Shown piece after piece: positions 55,572 through 64,000 of a DNA stretch of 64,000 nt. Below the pieces are notes generated by a model. It did no database searches. It had not been told where the DNA came from and worked only from the letters and a program-made list of their open reading frames with translations. The translations under genes were made by a program, and so were the position numbers. The DNA is from Carya illinoinensis (Eukaryota > Streptophyta > Magnoliopsida > Fagales > Juglandaceae): the NCBI RefSeq assembly GCF_018687715.1, contig NC_056762.1:16412364-16476363 (forward strand), read 5' to 3'. The stretch's first letter is position 1; each line of letters starts with the position of its first letter.

Positions 55572-56740
55572 CCAAAAATATGGTTGAATGGTCGATTATG
55601 ATGGCTTGGGCGTTGATAAATAGTAAATCAAGCATATAAACAATAAATCGTAAATAAGGAGACACAAACATTTGTATGGTTCGGCATAAAAGCTTATATC
55701 AATGGGTCGTTTAGGGAAAAAAAACCACTATGTTGAGTGATTTCATAGTCTCTCATAACCTCTCATATCTCTCAAAATAATGCAGAAGATATGAGGAGCA
55801 GTTGAAGAAGATGTCGTCACTGTAGAAATCTACAGAGGGGGAGCCAATAATCTTTCTTGATTTGTAGAAACTCTCCATTTTATAGAGGTCTCTTTCTTTT
55901 TTTAGAATAGTGAGTTCTACTTACCTTATGTCACTTGCATCAATCAAGTTTTGTTGTCTTTATCTATTCCTTTTATTCCTAGTAATGGTATGAATCCTAA
56001 TTCATTTCATATCCAACACCTATAATAATAGTAGAGCTTCTCTACAACTCATAAGTTTTGGAAGGACTCCCTATTTCTAAAATTATCTTGTAATTAATAA
56101 ACTAGCAAATTGGATCCATTCTCCATGAAAGAGCTATTTTGGTTGGATTAATCATAACAAAGTATAACGGTCATTTAATATGTAGGCATGGGGATTTACC
56201 TAAATGTAAGATATATATGGATCTCACAAATATTGCTTTCATATCATGTCTTGCTAGACAAAGATCCATAAGGATAAAAAGAAGATCATAACGTACTTAA
56301 TTTGGATTCTTTAAAAAGGATCTAATGCTTTTATGAAGTTTTTTGACTTGTAATATTGTGTGTGTGTATATATACAGTCTTTCTTATCACTGGAGAGAAT
56401 AAGTAGGCAAAAATAAATGGGAGATTTTAAAATACACAAATATTTCCATCCTTCATTTTAAAAAAGAAAATAAAAGTACGGATGAAATAATTGTTTATTT
56501 ATTATCTATTTTGTAAGCCGGATGTAAAAATTTATATCAAGCCACATTTTGTACATATATATAATATTCTAGATCTCCTAGGTTTATTAGATATTCCTAT
56601 ACAAATAATTCTCTCCATGCCTTCCTAAAGAAAAATGTTCGGTTGCATTTGATTAGTTTAATTACTATGCACACACATTTATATACACTTGCTATCTATA
56701 AACATAGTATGTACAGTCGTTAATGAGATTAACACTATGT
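55572..56740. other. no gene seen
   Basis: AT-rich DNA. The first 300 bp could be the leader of the putative copia element. A short TG/TA run occurs at 56357-56372. Confidence 0.4.
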
Positions 56741-56955
56741 TTAGTTGTTGAATTATCTCATCTCAACTCATGTCAAACCAATTTTTGAATTTTTTAAAAA
56801 TAGTTAAATCCATCTCAAATTACTTTTTATACATTTCAACTAAAAAAATTGAACTCATCTCAACTTAAAGAGTTAAAAATCTATCTCAATAAGACCCACA
56901 AAATACTATTATTTACAACTCAACTCAACTATTCTCAATATCCATGCGCAGCCTA
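56741..56955. mobile_element. short TCATCTCAACTC-rich MITE-like repeat
   Basis: Left TTTAGTTGTTGAATTATCTCATC and right (complement) GCATGGATATTGAGAATAGTTGAG are loosely inverted. The inside is made of CTCATCTCAAC/CAACTCAACT words. I associate this pattern with a very abundant repeat in Fagales genomes. Confidence 0.5.
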
Positions 56956-57141
56956 AAGTTTGTAGACTGAATATTATTATCTATGGAGAGAGAGATGGTG
57001 CAAACATTAGGGGAGAGGGAATATAATATGTGGGTGGTATCTTGGTCATGATGTGTCTCACATTGGTAATTTACTAACACTAAAAATGATAGGATTTTCT
57101 TGAAATGAAACTAGATTCATCAGTGTCTAGCTCTCAGGATG

Positions 57142-57810
57142 GTGGCAACTTTTTTTTTTTTTTCAAGAGCCGATAGCCACCCACATAGCAGCTTCGTCCC
57201 AAGTTTATTAAAGAATCATCAGTTATGGTTGAGGAATACCGTGGTAACAATGAATATAGAAAATAAATCTCAATAAACCAACCTTTACAGAGAACCACTT
57301 TACATCTCTTAAAAAATAAACTACCCACCAAGAAAACACCATAAAAATTAATATCTAACATAAGGAATATCCAATTTATCTATGCGAATAAGACCACGTA
57401 AATAATCTTGAAAGGATCCCAAACCAGAAAAATCCGAGATCACGCCTCTTGTCCCCTATTTTGCCAAAAAGTCTGCTACCATATTTCTCTGAAAATGTGC
57501 CTAAACCAAACATTCAAATCAAATGCTAATACTTTAATAATCCCAAAGAAACCAGTATTTACGCACCCCCAATGCCAACCATTGAACAATCATAAAAGAA
57601 TCCGAGTACATCAAAATATCCCTCAAGTTCAGCTATTTATACAAACGAAGGCCATCCAATACAGCTTTACATTCAGCAATAGTGTTAGTGGCATAACCAT
57701 AAGAATGAGAGAAACGAGTAATCACATCTCCATTCGAATCTACCATCCACATTCAACTTTAATCTTCCTATCACTGGCAACTTCTCTTACACCACTGTTA
57801 GAAATTAATT
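57142..57810 (-). pseudogene. LINE RNase H fragment
   Basis: The minus strand reads LKLNVDG, then after a shift NTIAECKAVLDGLRLYK, LMYSDSFMIVQWLALGV, and NMVADFLAKIGDKRRD, with stops and frameshifts. This is the C-terminal plant LINE RNase H (RVT_3). The T run at 57151-57164 is the poly(A) tail. Only the 3' end of the LINE is present. Confidence 0.75.
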
Positions 57811-58810
57811 ACAAAATCTCCATTGTCTCTTCCCCACAAACATCTGAGTGGGGCTAAAGAACCCATGTGCACTTCACTTTTCTGGTCTTGCTCATTTGTC
57901 ACGATCAAGCCCCCACAAAACCCTTGCTTATGCTGCCACCACCACAAAATAAAAAATGCCCATTTCTCCCTCTTTTCTTTATGGTACTCAATAAAGTCCA
58001 AAGGACACCTTCCCATGATCTCCAAAAAAGCAATTCACCTCCCCTCCTTTCATCCAAATAATTCTCTAAACAGCTAGCACCTGACTTTTTCTTCCCCCGT
58101 TCCTTCCCCACTACCAACGACACCATTTATGCATATTCATCAAATCTCCATCTACACCCTCGTTAGCAGCCACCTACCTTTCTGTTTAGGGATGGAACTG
58201 CTCTAAAGGTCTTCGTTTATTTATTTTTTATATGTATCTATAGTTTGTAAAAGAATTAAGTGTTTGAGAATTTGGAATAAATTAAGATGCCATTTTTGGA
58301 GTAAAATCATGTTTTACAAAATGCATGTTTAAATAATCAGCAACCAGAGGTTTATAGAAAGCTGAGCCACAAAATCCTACTGCAAGTTGGAGCATTTCTC
58401 GGTCAACCCACTTCAAAAGCAGAAGCTTTTCTTTCTAACAGGCTAAAGAGTAAAGGCCACGTGAAGAATTAAAGCCGACAATGTGGCTCTCTCTTCGTTG
58501 AAAAATAAAAAAGTCAATTTCTTTACTAATAACTAAATTGAAATGTACCAATATCCAAACAAGCAAGAATCACAATGTCCCTCTTTATTCAGCTAAGTCA
58601 AAATGCTACAAGTTATAGATCTGATAAATCTTCAAACCCATCTTCTCCTTCCCAAAATCACAAATGGAACAGCTCCCAAGAATCATCCACAAGAGAAAAT
58701 TAACGAAAGCAGCAAAAGTGACAAGGGGAAAAAAAAAGAATACACAAATAAGTATCACAATCTACAAAATAATATAAATGTAAGCAATAATGAGCCAGAT
58801 GCATGTTATA
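57811..58810. other. 3' flank of the AGP gene; no gene seen
   Basis: No convincing coding sequence on either strand. The part nearest 58810 should contain the 3' UTR of the arabinogalactan protein gene on the minus strand. Confidence 0.4.
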
Positions 58811-59356
58811 TTAAGCAAGGAGTGCAAACCCTCCAAACAATGCTAGCAAAGCCATGATGTTTTCATGAATAAAAGCACTAGAATCTTCAGATGTCGAGGA
58901 GCCCAGAGTCAGTGCTGGTGTCTGCGCTATGGATGGAGTCGCTGCTTCTGGTCCTATGGAAGGACGAGACGTAGATAATGGTGATGCTTCTGGGGCAGAG
59001 GGTGAAGTTGATGGACCAGTAGATGGGGTTGGGCTTGCTGGGCTTGTTGGAAAGGATGTAGGAGGGCTCACCGGTGCTGTAATCGGAGTGGATGCTGCGG
59101 GAGGTGTGGAAACTGTTGGTGGGGTGGCTGTGGAGGAGGTTGGAGGATTCGCAATGCTTGGTGGTGGGCTGGCTGTCGAGGTTGGAGGAGTTGAAACGCT
59201 TGGTGGGTTGGCTGTGGTCATTGGCAGCGGAGTAGCAGTTGTCATTGGTGGTAGGGCAATGGAGGTTGTGGGTGCAGATAATGGAGCTTGAGCAATGGAG
59301 GATACAATGAGGGCGAGTGACATGGTTAACAAGAGAATGGCGCGTGGGAGAGCCAT
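58811..59356 (-). CDS. classical arabinogalactan protein, 181 aa
   Basis: A single-exon gene. Residues 1-24 form a signal peptide (basic MALPRA, hydrophobic ILLLTMSLALIVSS, cleavage after IAQA). Residues 25 to about 150 are rich in Pro, Ala, Ser and Thr with repeated TPP, SPP, ANPP and TAxPP units, the prolines expected to be hydroxylated and O-glycosylated with arabinogalactan. Residues 151-181 have a small-residue region (GSSTSEDSS) followed by a hydrophobic tail (IMALLALFGGFALLA), a typical GPI-anchor signal. The product would be displayed on the outer plasma-membrane face. Length and layout fit classical AGPs; the specific member cannot be named. A long GA/CT tract lies just upstream. The long frame on the opposite strand (58929-59291) is a shadow. 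Confidence 0.9.
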   Translation of the reverse strand: MALPRAILLLTMSLALIVSSIAQAPLSAPTTSIALPPMTTATPLPMTTANPPSVSTPPTSTASPPPSIANPPTSSTATPPTVSTPPAASTPITAPVSPPTSFPTSPASPTPSTGPSTSPSAPEASPLSTSRPSIGPEAATPSIAQTPALTLGSSTSEDSSAFIHENIMALLALFGGFALLA

Positions 59357-59417
59357 TGCTCTACCAATGCGTATGTCTAGAGTAATAGAGTATAGAAAAT
59401 TTGGGTTAAAATGAACA

Positions 59418-59418
<1 letters not shown>

Positions 59419-59459
<41 letters not shown>
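59419..59459. promoter_or_regulatory. GA/CT microsatellite in the AGP 5' region
   Basis: A roughly 40-bp (AG)n run ends 63 bp upstream of the AGP start codon. On the gene's sense strand it reads (CT)n, a common feature of plant core promoters and 5' UTRs. A regulatory role is inferred from position only. Confidence 0.55.
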
Positions 59460-59464
<5 letters not shown>

Positions 59465-60329
59465 GGGATGTGATTATGTGAGGAATGGGCGAGACACAGG
59501 TGAGTTTGACATATAGCACTGGAAATAAAAGAACAAGTTCAAAAGAATATATCTTGGTTTCTTCACAGATGAGTATGTGTAGATTTCACGCAACCGACAC
59601 AGTGATTGACACGTAGAAAGGGCTTATTTAGCCTTTACTCGAAACCAAAACACAATTCCATGCCCTACTTCACATTTTCCTTGTATCACGAAAGATTATC
59701 AATCATAAATTCCCTTTCTTCCAAGTACCACCTCAAAAATTTTGCATGGGATTATTATTGATGACCCTTGGACCCACAGGTTTGATTTCCCGATGGCTCT
59801 AGGGAGTGTTTTAGAATTATTTAGCAAAAATAAAACCATCTTAGACTATGTTTTCATTCATCTACCCGTATTCTCAATCAGCTGATTGAAATGGCATTAT
59901 ATAAAGATGAGGAATAAAGATGCAGACGGAGGAGGCCATCTTAGCAAAGGCCAAAGAATGGTGATGGTGATTTGTCTCACTTTTTCCTAATTGACCCTCT
60001 CTTGTGGAAAGCAAGTTCAATCTCTTACCTTAGCTTGCATACCCATTATGGAGAGATCTCCGGCCCGCACGTAAGTGGTTTGTCCCACTGAAGTTGTGGT
60101 TGCTGACTCATTCAAGAGAATCACAATGACAACATCAGCATCAAATACTTGTAGTACTATCTACAGAAAGATCCAGGCGACTTTCCATAAATATATGAAT
60201 ATATTTAGATTAATTATTAAAATAATCATTTTGGTGATTAGCTTTTTTGATAGATTAGTCTTAGAATAGGTTAATTAATCTTTTTATCTAAATTGCTTTT
60301 AATTATGATAAAATCAATCACTCCTTCAT
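59460..60329. other. AGP upstream region; no other gene
   Basis: No second gene seen. The 60075-60269 open frame has no recognisable homology and lacks supporting context. Confidence 0.4.
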
Positions 60330-60944
60330 TTGTTGGATATAAATATGTTTAGTAGGCGAGAAAGTAACTACAAGTGACTAAAGGCCGTGGTCACGTGAGA
60401 CAGCTGGTGGTCAAAAGATTAAACATCATCAAACACACCACGTGGGCCCAACAATAAAGTCAACTATTCATATCCCTCCAATCACAAGATTGGGTCATAA
60501 AGATAAACCCTAGAAGAGCCTAACTAACATGGAGGCCTAACTAACTATATCTTATTGAGATTTCTTTTTACTTATAAAAAAAAAAAAAAAAACTATATCT
60601 TAATGAGATACATATATATATATATATGAAAAGTAAGCCCAAGCAAGATATCTACATTGGATGGGCACAATTAATGAACAAATCATTCTAGAGAAGGTAA
60701 CACACCAAATTGGGTACTAAGAGTCATACCTATGACGATGTGTTACCACATTATGTCATCTTAACCTTTATAAATAGCCCCCCAGGTATGTACCATAGAC
60801 ACACATACTCATTGATTTTTATAAGAGCATGACTCTTCTTTAATATAGGCATAAGAGAAATCCCCCACTACGTCTCCCGAGACTTCCTTTCTAGTTGCAG
60901 GTCATTAAGGCATATCAAAAGCATACTTGGAAATTGCATCAACA
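60330..60944 (+). repeat. gypsy 5' LTR, decayed
   Basis: TATA box TTTATAAATAG at 60767-60777, then CCCCCACTACGTCTCCCGAGAC, a GTTGCAGG motif and the end GCATCAACA at 60944. It is directly followed by the primer-binding region. The left edge is uncertain. Confidence 0.6.
60562..60590 (+). mobile_element. 29-bp LINE-tail insertion
   Basis: TTCTTTTTACTTATAAAA... ending in an A run is flanked by AACTATATCTTATTGAGAT (60543-60561) and AACTATATCTTAATGAGAT (60591-60609). The 19-bp duplication has one mismatch. The insert matches the ACTTAT-poly(A) end of the local LINEs, so it is an extremely 5'-truncated LINE copy inside the gypsy LTR. Confidence 0.75.
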
Positions 60945-60945
60945 A

Positions 60946-60960
60946 TTTGGCATCATCTGT
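60946..60960 (+). other. gypsy primer-binding site, mutated
   Basis: TTTGGCATCATCTGT matches the widespread plant gypsy form TTTGGCGCCGTCTGT after three C-to-T or G-to-A changes at CpG-type positions. Confidence 0.6.
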
Positions 60961-61379
60961 AAGATTGTTAGCTTATTCATAAATTGTGTTCATGATGCTT
61001 GCAACTACATGCTCTCATATTGTTAAGGATGTGTTTTGTATGCCTTCAGGTCAGACTACTCAGGAGCTCGGGTCTTCAACAAGGCAGCTCCATACCTGTC
61101 CCCCCCCCCCCACTTGAGTGGCCTCTGCCAGAGCCCCATAAATGCGACTTCGCTGTGGGGGTCAAATCGTACTGTCCCATCGAGGTGGCATGCTACTTCT
61201 TCCTTGGTGATAAGGGTGCTAAGTGCCTCTTGGGTCACGGCCCACTCGACATGTTGGCCCAACCTGCGTCCTCTTGAGTTAGGGGTACCTGTAGTTATGT
61301 GGCCTGAAGTTGGATGGGCTTTGGTTTGGCATTGGACCAGATGACATCCTTTCCTAAGTTGGGCTGAACTCCTTAGGGG

Positions 61380-62250
61380 AGAGTAAGCAAGCGACATGAT
61401 GGAGAGAAGGTTCACGGAGTTGGAGGAAAAACTGAAGAAAATGACTCTGGAGAGTGAAGCCTTGTGAAAGGAGAACAAAGCCTTAAAATGTTGGGACATG
61501 AGGTCTAAAAAAGGCATAGACCAAGACCACAACAAACAACTCGACACGGAGTCCCAAAGTGAGGGAGCCAACTCCAAACGACCAAGAGGAAAAGAAGAGG
61601 ATACATAACAGCTTGCGCGACTTGATAGACAAGAATGAAGAGATGCCGAAGAGAGTGGGAACATTGTCATCACTTGATAACTTGGTCAAAGCACTAATTT
61701 GTCATACAGTCTAGTGATTATGGTAGTGCCTCTTCTCCCAAAATTTAAAGTCCCTTAGATCGACCTATATGACCAGTCTAAGGACCTTGCCAAGCATCTA
61801 GAAACTTTTAAGGCCCACGTGAAATTGCACCCATTTTTATGAGAGATCGCATATCAAGCCTTCCCATTAACCCTCAATGGCATAGTGATTTAGAGCCAGC
61901 CTCTATCACCGACTTTGAGGAGCCAGGTAGGAAGTTCCTAACATAGTTTTTAGCCAATAGATGCAAGAGACAGTCAGTCGCATACCTCCTTATCATGAAA
62001 TGGCGGAAGGCCAAAATCATGAAGGCGTACCTTAGTCAGTTCAACAAGGAACGTCTGATGGCAGACGAACATGACAAGCAAATAACACTGTGGGCACTCT
62101 TAGGAGAGATTTCACCCAAAAGTCTCTTTATTGTAGAGTTGGAGAGAAAGATGTAAATGACATTGCAGGAATTTATGGAAAGGTCGAATGAATTTTTTTA
62201 ATGAGGAAGACACACTAAGATTGTTGATCAACCCACAAAGAGCAGAGACA
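61380..62250 (+). pseudogene. gypsy gag, decayed
   Basis: Discontinuous plus-strand similarity to retrotransposon gag: MERRFTELEEKLKKMTLESEAL (61399 on), LPKFKVP, IDLYDQSKDLAKHLETFKAHVKLHPF (61760-61840), AYQAFPLTLNG, then in shifted frames a SLQPASITDF-like piece and LSQFNKERLMADEHDKQITLWALLGEISP (62030-62120). The gag protein packages element RNA. Stops and frameshifts throughout. The minus-strand 205-aa frame at 61056-61673 is a shadow. Confidence 0.7.
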
Positions 62251-62689
62251 TAAAGATACAGATATAAAGGAAGGTGAGCAAGGGTAGCAAAGGACGAGAG
62301 AATGAAGATAAGGCGATGAACAAGCATTACAAGCAGAGGAAGGTGAACATCCCATCTCGCTAAGGTTGGTAAAGCTAGAGGAACCAGATATTGCTATCAC
62401 TAAAACATACATTCTTTCTACCAGAAATAAAATATCCAATAAATAAATTTCTCACTAAATGCTTTAATAAAAGAAATCCCTCAAAATTCTTGTTCAATAG
62501 CACTTACTTAAAATATAATTGTCTAACTTATGCAATGCATTGCAGAAATCTAAATCCCCTCTCTGATAACCTGGACTTAGCCAAGTCCACGTCCATTACT
62601 TTTATTATGCAAAGTATATGGGAAGCATTATGTGCCTATTGTCTTAGAAAAGTGGGTGCCCAAGCCCAATAGAAGGCCACCGTGGGCTA
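62251..62689. other. no gene seen
   Basis: Probable decayed internal gypsy sequence after gag. No readable pol motif found. Confidence 0.35.
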
Positions 62690-64000
62690 GTGTGAATCGG
62701 CCACTAAGGGCCAAGGGTGTAGGAAAAAAAACCCTTACTAGGGTTTAGCATAGGAAGAGGGAATGAGCTTTTGGTCTTCCCTAGAGATTTCCATCATTGG
62801 AATATAAGAAATGAGCATTTTGGTTACCACAAGTAATGTCATGTGACTAGATTGCAAGACTATACCCTGGGTACATTGAATCTAGACGTGAAAATAAAAG
62901 AAGGGGGAAAGAGAGAAGAGGGTTTTAGAACCCTAAGGGACACGCCACACACACATGCATTTGTGCAAGTTCCTAGGTAGTGCAATGATTTAATGCCTAG
63001 GGAATATGTAAAATTAGAGGCACGATATACTAAGGGACTACATGGATTCAGCCAAAGGAAGATGCAAGTTGCCATGTGTCACGCATGCATGGAGTGTAGG
63101 AGTTCTAGAAAAGTGCAATCATGAGAATTGGGAAGAGACACAAGGGACAAAGCAAAACTCAAGTCTCAAAGAGACTCTAGGGTTTTCGCCAAGGGAGCCA
63201 CACGCCCAACCAACAAAGGCCAACCACCACCATTGTCACTTGTCATGCATGCGTGAAGTACAAGAGTCTCTAGAAGAAAGAGTAATCATGAGAAAGAGGA
63301 AGAGAGGGCTTTGGGAAATGGCACACATGAGTTTTGAGGATTCTAGAAGAATCTTAGTGGGAAGTGAAGACAAGAGGAAGAGAGAGGGTAAGTTAGGACC
63401 AGAGCCTTGCACACACCACTTGTCATCTACCTAGGGAACCAACCACACGCCACCCTAAACCTAGAGAACAGGAAAGGATTGTCTAGAAAAGATGAAAGGT
63501 TGTCTAGAGAAGAGGAATTTTGGCCAACCCCACACACCCACATGCACTACTTGCAAAGTGGCAAGCATGCACACATTTATCCACCAAAGGATGGTTTAGG
63601 GTTTGTGCTTTGACCTTTTTGCCATCTAATACATTGAACTTGGACACATGAAGGAGGGTATATGTGGAAGCTAGGGTTTTGAAAGGAGGGATTCATGTCA
63701 CTTGTCTAAAGGGCTTTTAGTTTATCAACACAACTCAGAGGACTTTTCGGTCATGGTACCATGTGGCACCCATGCACAATATCTTTTGGTTTTCCAAGGA
63801 AGGAGGAGACACCTACAAAATGGGAGAGGCCGATGGGTGAAGAGTCTTTTTACCACTTTTCTAATTCCCACTCTTGCGTCACTTCTCGTCCCACATGGCT
63901 ACACAATTCTCTCACTTTTCTCACCATTTCTATCCAACCAAACACCATATACACACCCATCACCTTCCTCCAACCAATCTTTTGAGTAACAAAGGAGGTA
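62690..64000 (+). mobile_element. LTR-like element C, truncated by the window end
   Basis: Starts near TGTGAATCGGCC. It shares wording with the 5' half of LTR B (CCTAGGGAATATG near 62998; repeated CACTTGTCAT and CATGCATG motifs) and its end resembles the leader of element A (CCAACCAATCTTTTGAG, AAGGAGGT). The several overlapping frames at 63042-63989 have no homology I recognise. Confidence 0.4.

Noticed and set aside
58929..59291. 120-aa glycine/valine-rich open frame on the plus strand
   Set aside because: It is the exact antisense of the AGP gene. Its Gly/Val repeats are complements of the Pro/Thr codons.
61056..61673. 205-aa open frame on the minus strand
   Set aside because: It is antisense to decayed gypsy leader and gag sequence and has no recognisable domain.
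1..64000. CRISPR-like arrays or prokaryotic operons
   Set aside because: Tandem repeats present lack regular spacers. Introns, LINEs and hATs show a plant nuclear genome.

Overview
This is a plant nuclear window, about 37% G+C by eye, dominated by transposable elements. It holds two credible host genes. GT-AG introns, L1-type LINEs with a plant RVT_3 RNase H, hAT elements, Ty1/copia and Ty3/gypsy remnants and a classical arabinogalactan protein all point to a dicot. A short repeat at 56741-56955, full of TCATCTCAACTC-type motifs, resembles a very common repeat I associate with Fagales (walnut, hickory, oak relatives). That placement is an inference from memory.

Left arm (1-20.1 kb): a decayed copia pol end; an LTR-like element (2316-5451); a solo LTR (5668-9458) with a second solo LTR nested in it (5768-8004, target-site duplication CCAAT); and a large decayed hAT transposon (about 9804-17783). 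The hAT carries a broken transposase and has a sister copy of the nested LTR inserted in its left end (9966-12114). A dead LINE fragment on the minus strand lies at 17785-20077.

Centre (21-42.8 kb): a young LINE (21054-25487, minus strand) has perfect 17-bp target duplications and an uninterrupted 1370-codon ORF2. It sits about 750 bp upstream of a seven-exon host gene (26243-42752, plus strand) encoding a 321-aa glycine-rich/coiled-coil protein of unknown function. The introns of this gene are a TE trap. They hold LINE tails, a 952-bp hAT, a tRNA-derived SINE and several LINE bodies. One LINE carries an organelle insert with a complete psbJ-like reading frame; another is split by a 26S rDNA-containing insert.

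Right arm (42.8-64 kb): a non-autonomous hAT (45137-46323, perfect 8-bp duplication) carries what reads as a captured fragment of a CRIPT gene. It is followed by an LTR (48069-53060) with another long LTR nested inside (49081-52713), a head-to-tail LTR junction at 54316-54320, a gypsy integrase relic, a minus-strand LINE RNase H relic, a classical arabinogalactan protein gene (58811-59356, minus strand), a decayed gypsy element (about 60330-62250) and an LTR-like element running off the window end.

No RNA genes other than the 26S fragment, no CRISPR array and no operon-like system were seen. The most unusual observations are the CRIPT capture, the psbJ-bearing insert, the rDNA insert that splits a LINE between codons, and a group of long LTRs that each carry a short acidic open reading frame.
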